Shown piece by piece: positions 17,685 through 24,840 of a DNA stretch of 64,000 nucleotides. The DNA lies in the NCBI RefSeq assembly GCF_026410195.1, contig NZ_JAPMLM010000057.1, positions 62,001-126,000 of the forward strand, written 5' to 3'. Source of the DNA: Xanthomarina sp. F2636L. Its GTDB lineage: Bacteria > Bacteroidota > Bacteroidia > Flavobacteriales > Flavobacteriaceae. Within the stretch, counting starts at the first letter, position 1; the number at the start of each line of letters is the position of its first letter. Below the pieces are notes generated by a model. That model was given only the letters and a program-made list of their open reading frames with translations. It did not search any database and was not told the DNA's origin. The position numbers were made by a program, and so were the translations under genes.

Positions 17685-18098
17685 ATGACTGAAATAGAAA
17701 AATTTTTAGAAGACAAAAGGGTTCGCCCTACGGCAATGCGTTTGCTTATATATAAGTTTCTTGCAGAAAAAGAAATAGCAGTAACATTAAGTGACATTGA
17801 AAATGCTTTTGAAAAAGCAGATAGAACTACCTTATACAGAACTATTAAAACATTTGAAGATAAAGGAATAGTCCATCAAATAGACGATGGCACAGGGATA
17901 ACAAAATATGCGTTATGCGAAGAGGGATGTAATTGTGATATTAAAAACGATTTGCATTTACATTTTCATTGTAATAATTGCAATGAAACCATTTGCTTAA
18001 CAGAACATAAAATACCTCAAATAAAAGTGCCAGATGGTTTTGTGTCAGAGAATGTAAATTTGGTGGTAAAAGGTATTTGCGATAAGTGTAGTGTCTAA
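17685..18098 (+). CDS. Fur-family metal-dependent transcriptional regulator
   Basis: The 137-residue protein has the Fur winged-helix domain (RVRPTAMRLLIYKFLAE, then DRTTLYRTIKTFEDKGIVH) and a C-terminal metal-binding/dimer domain with HLHFHCNNCNETICL and a final CDKC pair, giving the structural zinc CxxC motifs and His ligands. It is compact and Zur-like. Inside the efflux operon, 20 bp after the PII-like gene, it most likely represses the module until metal binds or releases it. No canonical Fur box could be assigned by eye, so the target is inferred from linkage. Confidence 0.88.
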   Translation: MTEIEKFLEDKRVRPTAMRLLIYKFLAEKEIAVTLSDIENAFEKADRTTLYRTIKTFEDKGIVHQIDDGTGITKYALCEEGCNCDIKNDLHLHFHCNNCNETICLTEHKIPQIKVPDGFVSENVNLVVKGICDKCSV

Positions 18099-18154
18099 TT
18101 ATTGCACTTCCATTGCACTTACTATTAAAGTACATTTATCCAAAATTAGAGGAT

Positions 18155-18517
18155 ATGAAGTTTAATACTAAAATACCTAAACATCTAAAACAGGCGTATA
18201 ACCAAGAATTAAAACAATACAGTTTCTGTTTAGAAAATAAGCAGTTTGGTAATGCTTGGTATCATTTAGAACGTAGTCATATAATAGGACAATCTTATCC
18301 TATAGAACATACCTATTCACATTGGCTTATGCTAAAGTTTGGATTTATACAAAAAGATACGAAAGAAGTAATAGGTCAAATAATTAGGTTGCTTGTGGGT
18401 GGCTGGAAATCATTTATAAATCACGTTCCACTTGGTAATACTGGTGGAGCAAACGTGCCACCATTAAAACGAATGCCTATTCCCAATGACATTGAAAAAT
18501 TATTAGATATTAAATGA
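18155..18517 (+). CDS. DUF3703 family protein of the metal-resistance operon
   Basis: I select the ATG at 18155 (MKFNTKIPKHLKQAYNQEL); an upstream in-frame TTG adds a sequence unlike the family. The 120-residue soluble protein matches DUF3703: an N-terminal helix pair, WYHLERSHIIGQSYPIEHTYSHWLML, and GNTGGANVPPLKRMPIP near the C-terminus. The conserved His/Trp residues could bind metal. DUF3703 genes recur beside CzcD, CadA/ZntA and MerR/Fur genes. It overlaps the P-type ATPase gene by 4 bp (ATGA), so the two are coupled. The biochemical role is not known. Confidence 0.82.
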   Translation: MKFNTKIPKHLKQAYNQELKQYSFCLENKQFGNAWYHLERSHIIGQSYPIEHTYSHWLMLKFGFIQKDTKEVIGQIIRLLVGGWKSFINHVPLGNTGGANVPPLKRMPIPNDIEKLLDIK

Positions 18518-20460
18518 AAAAAAAGAAAGTCAATTTAAGAGATTTAAAACCAAATTCAGAAGTGCAACACACGCATAATGATGGTCATAATCACGGTAAT
18601 GGAAGTGCATTCAAAACCTACGTGCCTGCAATAATAAGTTTTACAATGCTTATCATTGGTATAGGTTTAGATTATTTTGATGTTTCATTCTTTAAGGATT
18701 GGATTCGTATTGCTTGGTATGGTATTGCATATCTTCCTGTAGGGTTTCCTGTTGTAAAAGAGGGTTGGATTAGTATTAAAAAAGGTGATGTTTTTACAGA
18801 GTTCTTTTTAATGTCTATAGCAACCATTGGTGCATTTGTTATTGGTGAATATCCCGAAGGTGTTGCAGTAATGCTATTTTATGCAGTAGGCGAATTATTT
18901 CAAAGTGCTGCTGTAAATCGTGCAAAAGGAAATATAAAAGCATTATTAGATGTTAGACCTAAAGAAGCCAATGTATTTCGTGAGGGAGATTATAAAAGTG
19001 TTTCGCCTGAAGTTGTCAATATTGGAGAGAAAATTCAAATTCGTGTAGGTGAAAAAATTCCATTGGATGGCATTTTATTATCCGAAAAAGCATCTTTAAA
19101 TACAGCTGCGTTAACAGGAGAAAGCAAACCAGATTCCATTCAAAAAGAAGCAAAGGTTTACGCGGGTAGTATTAATTTGGAAAGCGTTATTGAAGTTGAG
19201 GTAACCAATAAGTTTGAAGACAGTTCTATTGCGAGAATATTAGACTTGGTTCAAAATGCAACAGCACGTAAATCTAAAACAGAATTATTCATCAGACAGT
19301 TTGCTCGTATCTACACACCAATTGTAGTGTTTTTAGCTATTGGTGTTACTTTTATACCTTACTTTTTTGTAGATGATTATGTGTTTAGAGATTGGTTATA
19401 CAGAGCATTAATTTTCTTGGTAATATCTTGTCCTTGTGCGTTAGTGATTTCAATTCCATTAGGATATTTCGGTGGATTGGGAGCAGCTTCAAAAAATGGA
19501 ATATTATTTAAAGGTGCTTCATTTTTAGATGCTATGACCAAAATAAATACTTTGGTAATGGACAAAACAGGAACCGTTACCAAAGGTGTTTTTAAAATCA
19601 AAGAAGTAAAAGCAATTGGTTGGAATGAAACCGAATTTATGCAATACTTAATGGCGTTGGAAGAACAATCCACGCATCCAATTGCTAAAGCCATTTTAGA
19701 GTACAAAGCTGAAGGAGAAGATTTTAAAGCACAAGACGTTTCTGAAATTGCAGGTAAAGGTTTAAAAGGCGTTGTTAATGGTAAAACAGTTTTAGTAGGA
19801 AATAAAGCCTTAATGACTGCGAATAATATAAATGTTCCATCTGAAACGGAATCTATTGTAGAATCGATAGTATTAGTTGCAATCGATAATCAATTTGCAG
19901 GTTATGTAGTCATAGCAGATGAATTAAAGGAAGATGCAAAAGAAACTATTACAGCATTACACAAAGTAGGCATTAAAAATATTATGATGCTTTCCGGTGA
20001 TAAAGATTCCATCACGCAACAAGTCGCTAAAGAGTTGAATATCGAAAATGCTAAAGGTGGTTTACTTCCAGAAGATAAATTAAACGAAGTTGAAATTTTA
20101 AAGAAAAATCCTGAAAACAAAATAGCCTTTATAGGTGATGGTATTAACGATGCACCTGTTTTAGCAGCAAGTAACGTTGGTATTGCAATGGGTGGTTTAG
20201 GTAGTGATGTAGCTATTGAAACAGCAGACGTTATCATTCAAACCGACCAGCCTTCAAAAGTAGTTAGAGCCATTAAAATAAGTCGTTCTACAAGAAAAAT
20301 TGTTTGGCAAAATATCATTTTAGCGTTTGGAGTTAAAGTTATTGTCTTGATATTAGGAGCAGGTGGTTTAGCCACAATGTGGGAAGCAGTTTTTGCAGAT
20401 GTAGGCGTAGCATTATTAGCAATTTTAAATGCAGTTAGATTACAACGAATGAGTTGGTAA
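18514..20460 (+). CDS. Heavy-metal P1B-type ATPase (zinc/cadmium/lead type)
   Basis: The 648-residue pump has a His-rich N-terminus (HTHNDGHNHGNG) instead of an HMA domain, the P1B helices, the CPC metal site in ISCPCALVIS, the phosphorylation motif DKTGTVTKG, the P1B His-Pro motif in STHPIAKA, and GDGINDAPVL. The absence of HMA and presence of the histidine tail suggest Zn/Cd/Co export from the cytoplasm. The RND system would then move periplasmic metal outside. The gene is coupled to DUF3703. Its TAA stop forms the first three bases of the target duplication of the downstream IS256-family element, so the insertion fell exactly at the gene end and left it intact. Confidence 0.93.
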   Translation: MKKKKVNLRDLKPNSEVQHTHNDGHNHGNGSAFKTYVPAIISFTMLIIGIGLDYFDVSFFKDWIRIAWYGIAYLPVGFPVVKEGWISIKKGDVFTEFFLMSIATIGAFVIGEYPEGVAVMLFYAVGELFQSAAVNRAKGNIKALLDVRPKEANVFREGDYKSVSPEVVNIGEKIQIRVGEKIPLDGILLSEKASLNTAALTGESKPDSIQKEAKVYAGSINLESVIEVEVTNKFEDSSIARILDLVQNATARKSKTELFIRQFARIYTPIVVFLAIGVTFIPYFFVDDYVFRDWLYRALIFLVISCPCALVISIPLGYFGGLGAASKNGILFKGASFLDAMTKINTLVMDKTGTVTKGVFKIKEVKAIGWNETEFMQYLMALEEQSTHPIAKAILEYKAEGEDFKAQDVSEIAGKGLKGVVNGKTVLVGNKALMTANNINVPSETESIVESIVLVAIDNQFAGYVVIADELKEDAKETITALHKVGIKNIMMLSGDKDSITQQVAKELNIENAKGGLLPEDKLNEVEILKKNPENKIAFIGDGINDAPVLAASNVGIAMGGLGSDVAIETADVIIQTDQPSKVVRAIKISRSTRKIVWQNIILAFGVKVIVLILGAGGLATMWEAVFADVGVALLAILNAVRLQRMSW

Positions 20461-20465
20461 TTGTC
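20458..20465. repeat. Left 8-bp target-site duplication of the IS256-family element (TAATTGTC)
   Basis: TAATTGTC here is repeated exactly at 21821-21828, flanking the insertion sequence, as expected for IS256-family transposition. The first three bases are the ATPase stop codon. Confidence 0.85.
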
Positions 20466-21820
20466 GGGACTATAAAATATTTTGTGTTTTTGCTCTCAGA
20501 TAGTTGAAAAAATGATTTTGAAATTCATAGGCAAAAAATTTACCTTTAAATTTTTATCTTATGAACACAGAATTAGAAAAACAATTGGAAGCCTTGATAG
20601 GCGAGATCAAGAACAAAGAAGACTTTGACAATGTTAAGGAGCAATTGCTAAAACGCGGCATCGAATCCCTCTTGAAAGCCGAGATGACAGCTCATTTGGG
20701 CTTCAGGAAAGGCGAGGCCGCAATAGCCAACAACCAGCGCAACGGTTTTTCCCAAAAGACCATCAAGACCCATAACGGGGAACAACGCATAAATATCCCT
20801 CGGGACAGGGAAGCAAGCTTTGATCCGGTAACGGTGCCGAAACACAAGTCCATGGGACAGGAACTGGAGGACTGCATCCAGCTGCTCTATGCCAAGGGGA
20901 TGAGCAACAGTGATATCATCGATTTTATAGAGCACACCTATGGTGTACATTATTCCACGTCACAGGTCTCCATCATTACCAACCAATTATTGGAGGACAT
21001 AAAGCTTTGGCAGAACAGGCCATTGGAGGACGTCTATCCCATAATTTGGATAGATGCCATACATTACAAGATACGCCATGAGGGAAAGGTCATCTCAAAG
21101 GCCTGCATGATCGTTCTGGGCGTGAATGTTGAAGGGCAGCAGGATATTTTGAGCATGAGTATTGTCGAGACCGAAAAAGCCTCTTCCTGGATGTCCATCC
21201 TGGATGACCTGCGCACCCGTGGCGTAAAGGATATTTTCTTCCTGTGCTCGGATAACCTGGCCGGTCTGGACAAAGCTGTGGAGGCCATTTTTCCAGACAG
21301 CATCCGACAGATATGTATTGTACACCAAATCAGGAACTCACTTAAATACGTGAGCTATAAAGACCGAAAAGCAATCATGGTGGATATAAAGGCTATATAC
21401 CAAGCAGATAATGAGAAATTTGCCTTGGAGGCGCTACAGATATTCAAAGAAAACTGGCAGGACAAATATCTATCCGCTGTACAGTCCTGGGAGAACAATT
21501 GGGACAACCTAACGGTCTTTTTAAGCTATCCGAAAGAGATCAGAAAACTGATCTACACCACCAATATCATTGAGAGTTTTAACGCTAGCTTGCGTAAATA
21601 CACACGTAACAAAAAGGTGTTCCCACATGATGATGCAGCCTTGAAATCCATATATCTGGCAGCTCAGGGAATCAGCAAAAAATGGAAGAAAACACGTTTT
21701 AAATGGGGCCAGATATACAACCAATTGTATATTTGTTTCCCAAACAGGTTATAACAACCAGTATTTTAACCTATGAATTTTGAAATTATTTTTCAAAAAC
21801 ACAAAATTTTGGATAAACTC
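20466..21820 (+). mobile_element. Complete IS256-family insertion sequence (1355 bp)
   Basis: The element is bounded by 8-bp direct repeats and by 26-bp imperfect inverted repeats, 20466-20491 and 21795-21820. The two match at 20 of 26 positions, with an identical inner part ending TTTTGTGTTTTT. A second inverted match (AAATTCATAGG) lies just inside both ends. It carries one intact transposase. Base composition is clearly more G+C-rich than the flanks, so it looks recently acquired. The exact duplication and intact transposase also suggest a recent insertion. Confidence 0.9.
20561..21754 (+). CDS. IS256-family (mutator-type) transposase
   Basis: The 397-residue protein opens with NTELEKQLEALIGEIKNKED and the helical N-terminal DNA-binding part, then the signature RGIESLLKAEMTAHLGFRKGE. 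DDE residues can be placed: first Asp in IIWIDAIHYKIR, second Asp in FLCSDNLAGLDKAV, and Glu in TTNIIESFNASLRKYTRNK, which is the family's hallmark C-terminal segment. It cuts and pastes or copies the surrounding 1355-bp element. Length is normal and no frameshift is visible. Confidence 0.95.
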   Translation: MNTELEKQLEALIGEIKNKEDFDNVKEQLLKRGIESLLKAEMTAHLGFRKGEAAIANNQRNGFSQKTIKTHNGEQRINIPRDREASFDPVTVPKHKSMGQELEDCIQLLYAKGMSNSDIIDFIEHTYGVHYSTSQVSIITNQLLEDIKLWQNRPLEDVYPIIWIDAIHYKIRHEGKVISKACMIVLGVNVEGQQDILSMSIVETEKASSWMSILDDLRTRGVKDIFFLCSDNLAGLDKAVEAIFPDSIRQICIVHQIRNSLKYVSYKDRKAIMVDIKAIYQADNEKFALEALQIFKENWQDKYLSAVQSWENNWDNLTVFLSYPKEIRKLIYTTNIIESFNASLRKYTRNKKVFPHDDAALKSIYLAAQGISKKWKKTRFKWGQIYNQLYICFPNRL

Positions 21821-21828
21821 TAATTGTC
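21821..21828. repeat. Right 8-bp target-site duplication of the IS256-family element
   Basis: Exact copy of TAATTGTC at 20458-20465, directly after the right inverted repeat. Confidence 0.85.
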
Positions 21829-21904
21829 CCCACAACCCAAAACCCAGTTTTTTCGTACCTCAAAATCCTCTGTCTTTTGTTTTGTTCCGCTATCCACCGC
21901 ACTT

Positions 21905-22022
21905 GTAGTTTTTGGTTGCCAACCCTCACACAGCACATTGCTTATTTTATTTGCTATTATATTTTAAAAGTAGTACAATAAAAAAGCAAAGAGCTGTTGC
22001 CATCCCTCACACCAAAAACTAC
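21905..22022. repeat. 118-bp imperfect palindrome with perfect 11-bp arms
   Basis: GTAGTTTTTGG (21905-21915) and CCAAAAACTAC (22012-22022) are exact inverted repeats. Inside, CAGCACATTGCTT pairs imperfectly with AAGCAAAGAGCTG (10 of 13). GTTGCCAACCCTCACAC is repeated directly as GTTGCCATCCCTCACAC. No coding content. It could be a small mobile palindromic element or a structured site used by the island. Confidence 0.55.
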
Positions 22023-22035
22023 CCCAAGCTATGTT

Positions 22036-22127
22036 TACATAATACAAGTTATAGTAGCAAATGGCACTTTTCAAAGGTTTGCTATCGCAGTTTTAATGCA
22101 TTTTGTAGCTATAACTGGTATTATGTA
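22036..22127. repeat. 92-bp nested hairpin (19-bp arms, one mismatch)
   Basis: The arms at 22036-22054 and 22109-22127 are inverted repeats with one mismatch in 19. An inner inverted pair TAGCAAA/TTTGCTA lies within. It follows the preceding palindrome by 13 bp. Confidence 0.55.
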
Positions 22128-22608
22128 AAATATCCGCTATTCCAACGCTCACACCCGTACATATAACGATATTTTGAACAAGCATTAAACGGTTGTAAAT
22201 TTAAAAGATTGAATAAGTTTAGTATTATATTGGTTATCTCATTCAAGCTGCACAAAACCATCGTTAAGTCCAAGTATTCCTTACCTCAAGTCTTTGTTTG
22301 TTTCATTTCGTTAACAAATATAATAGTCCACTTTTCCCCACCACCCAAGTCAGCGGTTATAAAAAAATAGGCTAATAATATGCAGTAATACGCCATAGCA
22401 TATTGCTTTTTATCGTGCCTCAAAAAAACAAAAAGCTATTGTCTAAAAGTCCTGTATAAGTAGCTTGTTTAAATGCTGTTTTATCAAACAACTATTTAAA
22501 ACGCTACCCATACAAACGCTTCATCCCACGCTCAAATTGGATATAACCTATTTTTTTAAGAGTTTATGCCCCAAAAAGTGTTGTTCAATAAATTAAATAC
22601 ATTTCAAT

Positions 22609-22905
22609 ATGATTACAAAAACAATCCAAATTACAGAAGTCACAGTTGATGAATTAGCGGATAAGGTAGCAGATAAATTATTGTTTAAAATTGAAGACTA
22701 TCTTAAAGAACTATCAAAACCAAAAAATGATGAATTACTAACACGAAAAGAAGTAGCTGATTATTTAAGAATAAGTTTAGTAACAATACATTCTTGGAAT
22801 AAACACGGTATTTTAAATCCAATTCGTATGGGCAACAGAATCTTATATAAAAAACAAGATATTTTAGATGTTTTAGAAGAACAGTCAATAAATAAAAAAA
22901 GGTAG
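22609..22905 (+). CDS. Helix-turn-helix (excisionase/MerR-like) protein
   Basis: The 98-residue protein has an N-terminal amphipathic helical region (ITEVTVDELADKVADKLLFK) and a winged HTH (LTRKEVADYLRISLVTIHSW, then GNRILYKKQDILDVLE). It is the third protein of this type in the island. It stands alone after the palindrome-rich stretch and could bind it. This arrangement, a lone small HTH next to structured non-coding DNA, occurs near transfer or excision loci, but function here is not established. Confidence 0.75.
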   Translation: MITKTIQITEVTVDELADKVADKLLFKIEDYLKELSKPKNDELLTRKEVADYLRISLVTIHSWNKHGILNPIRMGNRILYKKQDILDVLEEQSINKKR

Positions 22906-23151
22906 CAAATATATGTGGCTACCACAGCCAACGCGCAAGGCTATAAAGGTCAAGCCCTACGGGTTTTGAATAAAACTTTTTTCAAAAGCATTTTTCAAAA
23001 TGATTAAACATTTAAACTCAAAAAACTTTTATCCAAAAACCTTGACAGCCTTATCCACGCCACAAGAGCATTAGGCTTTCTTTTTTTATTGTTTTTCTTT
23101 TAAAAAATTAATGGTGCGAAGCGTAGCGAAGCAATTTTAAATTGGATAGCT

Positions 23152-23625
23152 ATGTCAACTTTTGAACTAAAAACACACCAAATCGGAAGAACCTACTCAC
23201 AACCTCATTTTTTTATTCTGAACAAAGGGCAAAACAGCGGAAAGCCCTTAATAAATCCCTGCCCTAATTGTTTTGTGGTATCTACATCAACCGAAGAAGA
23301 AAAACAAACCCTTTACCATTTATCAATGATGTTGCAAATAGGCGGTTTTTATGCTTATTATTTAAAAGGGAGTGTTATTCCGTTTATCTCAATAGATGAT
23401 TGCAGAAACACCTTAAAAAATAGTTACACATCGTTGTTAAATGATGAATTTCAGTTACAAAAGCATATTAATATAGTGTCAGCAATTTGTAAAAAAGAAG
23501 CTGAACTTCAAAAAGTCATTTCAAAAATGGCAGATTTAAAAGTGTCATATATACAAAATCTATTTTCTAAAAAGCAAAATCGGGCAACAAAGGGCAACAA
23601 AAACCAAATCAATCTATTAGCATAG
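23152..23625 (+). CDS. Uncharacterised mobile-element protein (DUF6943-like)
   Basis: The 157-residue soluble protein begins FELKTHQIGRTYSQPHFFIL and has NKGQNSGKPLINPCPNCFVV with a CPNC pair. A helical C-terminal half follows, with SAICKKEAELQKVISKMADL. The N-terminal phrase resembles a family annotated DUF6943 in Bacteroidota mobile elements; I recall the resemblance but cannot verify it. It contains two tandem copies of GGGCAACAAA near the 3' end (23582-23601), the reverse complement of the TTTGTTGCCC motif found at both island ends. Upstream (22906-23151) is A/T-rich sequence with no gene. Confidence 0.6.
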   Translation: MSTFELKTHQIGRTYSQPHFFILNKGQNSGKPLINPCPNCFVVSTSTEEEKQTLYHLSMMLQIGGFYAYYLKGSVIPFISIDDCRNTLKNSYTSLLNDEFQLQKHINIVSAICKKEAELQKVISKMADLKVSYIQNLFSKKQNRATKGNKNQINLLA

Positions 23626-23713
23626 TATTTGCCATATATTACTTGTGTTGGTTAAAGACCGTAACAAGTCCGAACCAACTTCGAACAAGTATTAATTTTA
23701 AATTTTATATACA

Positions 23714-24355
23714 ATGGGTGTTATTTCACAAGGAATCCTGGGCGGTGTATCAGGTAAAGTAGGAAACGTAGTTGGTGCTTCTTGGAAAGGTATTGACTAT
23801 TTGAGAATTAAGCCTTCAAGTGTGGCAAATCCACGAACAGAAGGTCAAGTTAACCAAAGAAACAAGTTTACTGTTACTTTGGAGTATCTTCAACCGAATT
23901 TAGGTTTTATCAAGAAAGGGTATAAATCTTATGCGGTTCAAAAAACAGAGTTTAATGCAGCAATGTCTTATGTATTGAATAATGCGATTACAGGAGCTGC
24001 ACCAAACTTTACTGTAGATTATTCTTTAGCTTTATTAAGTAGAGGTAATCTATCTGGACCATTGAACCCTGCAACAGATTTAGCAACTGCGGGACAAGTA
24101 GAATTTACTTGGGATGATAACTCTGCTGAAGGTAATGCAAATGCAACTGATAAAGCAATGATTTTAGTTTACAATCCAAGTAAAAAAGAATCAATGTATA
24201 TTCTTGATGGTGCTGATAGAACTGCAGGATCTCAAATCATTACAATTCCAAGTACCTATGCAGGTGATACAGTCGAGCTTTTTATGGCATTTATTACTGC
24301 TGAAGGTAATACCGTGTCAAACAGCGTTTATTTAGGCTCTGGAACAGCTAATTAA
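23714..24355 (+). CDS. DUF6266 family protein
   Basis: The 213-residue protein matches the DUF6266 pattern: GVISQGILGGVSGKVGNVVG at the N-terminus, then WKGIDYLRIKPSS, NPRTEGQVNQRNKF, and a beta-rich C-terminal half (VEFTWDDNSAEGNANATDKA, VELFMAFITAEG). There is no signal peptide. The family is frequent in Bacteroidota mobile elements and genomes and has no established function. The gene stands alone with a near-perfect terminator 22 bp behind it. Codon choice looks more regular than its neighbours, hinting at strong expression. Confidence 0.8.
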   Translation: MGVISQGILGGVSGKVGNVVGASWKGIDYLRIKPSSVANPRTEGQVNQRNKFTVTLEYLQPNLGFIKKGYKSYAVQKTEFNAAMSYVLNNAITGAAPNFTVDYSLALLSRGNLSGPLNPATDLATAGQVEFTWDDNSAEGNANATDKAMILVYNPSKKESMYILDGADRTAGSQIITIPSTYAGDTVELFMAFITAEGNTVSNSVYLGSGTAN

Positions 24356-24376
24356 CGGTTGATGTTTTTATGTATG

Positions 24377-24403
24377 AAACCACTCTTTATGAGTGGTTTT
24401 TTT
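24377..24403 (+). terminator. Rho-independent terminator of the DUF6266 gene
   Basis: A perfect 9-bp stem AAACCACTC (24377-24385) / GAGTGGTTT (24391-24399) with a 5-nt loop is followed by a T run to 24403. Confidence 0.9.
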
Positions 24404-24433
24404 ATGCTATATTCGTAATTGAATTTATTAATG

Positions 24434-24489
24434 ATTGCCCTTAATTTACCCTTTTTAGGTGTTTTTTGTATCCTATTTGTTGCCCAAAT
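24434..24489. promoter_or_regulatory. Right-end TTGCCC motif cluster (candidate recombinase arm sites)
   Basis: ATTGCCCTT (24434-24442) and the near-palindrome ATTTGTTGCCCAAAT (24475-24489) lie 36-90 bp inside attR. The same motifs occur at 2420-2428 and 2470-2484 inside attL. Confidence 0.5.
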
Positions 24490-24524
24490 GTTCTAACCCC
24501 AATAAATACAAGGAAAGTTACATA

Positions 24525-24533
24525 TTGCATCGG
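24525..24533 (+). other. attR core of the island (TTGCATCGG)
   Basis: Exact copy of 2339-2347. It is followed in frame by A AAA TAG, so 24526-24540 spells Cys-Ile-Gly-Lys-stop, the displaced native tail of mnmE. No gene reads into it now. Confidence 0.82.
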
Positions 24534-24540
24534 AAAATAG

Positions 24541-24840
24541 GAGGTTCTAAATTTGTAGATTTCGCAGAATTGTACACTAGAAGTACAATTTTGTTGATAA
24601 ACATCAAAACTTTGGATGACACAAATTGATAATTATAAAAATATCCTACAAAACCTATTGAGTTTTTGTAGGATATTATTCAGAAAGTATGGCTAATAAT
24701 TCTGGTTATACCTTTAGAAATCTTCCTAGTGTACTATTTCCATTAGAACTGTTTTTATAAATAAACTCTCATGTTTATGGCACAAGGTACATGACGAAAT
24801 ACTTTTAATCCATAGATGTGTCATTCATTTTAAGCTTGTA
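24541..24840. other. Non-coding junction region after attR
   Basis: These 300 bp hold no gene. They should be the original downstream flank of mnmE and contain the hairpin at 24641-24676. Confidence 0.6.
24641..24676 (+). terminator. Perfect 13-bp hairpin, probably the original mnmE terminator
   Basis: ATATCCTACAAAA (24641-24653) pairs perfectly with TTTTGTAGGATAT (24664-24676) around a 10-nt loop. It lies about 100 bp after the displaced mnmE stop, so before island insertion it would have ended mnmE transcription. There is no strong T run after it. Confidence 0.55.

Larger units (their letters stand above)
21829..22608. other. 780-bp palindrome-rich non-coding stretch
   Basis: No convincing gene: the only open frame over 80 codons (21912-22166) is Cys/His/Tyr-rich low-quality sequence lying across palindromes. 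The stretch holds two large hairpin-forming units (21905-22022 and 22036-22127, listed separately) and a smaller inverted pair AATATGC/GCATATT (22377-22383/22398-22404). A CTCACAC-containing phrase recurs around 21922-21930, 22003-22011 and 22147-22154. The organisation suggests structured DNA or RNA, or a decayed repeat array. Confidence 0.5.
2339..24533. mobile_element. Genomic island of about 22.2 kb integrated in the 3' end of mnmE
   Basis: The boundaries come from the 9-bp repeat TTGCATCGG at 2339-2347 and 24525-24533. At the left copy the island supplies mnmE codons Cys-Ile-Gly-Lys-stop. At the right copy the same peptide and stop are encoded with different synonymous codons and no gene in front, which is what insertion into the gene's end leaves behind. 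A tyrosine integrase lies just inside the left end. Cargo: replication-type genes, a prokaryotic Argonaute, a heavy-metal efflux module, an IS256-family copy and several HTH proteins. No relaxase, coupling protein or type IV secretion genes are visible, so it resembles a genomic island or mobilisable element, not a conjugative transposon. Use of the mnmE/thdF 3' end is known for Salmonella genomic island 1; the parallel here is inference. Confidence 0.85.

Noticed and set aside
21905-22127. Integron attC sites
   Set aside because: No GTTRRRY/RYYYAAC core pair in the right place, and no integron integrase; the hairpins remain unassigned.
21912-22166. 84-codon frame in the palindrome-rich stretch
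   Set aside because: Cys/Tyr/Ser-rich composition, lies across two palindromes, no recognisable domain.
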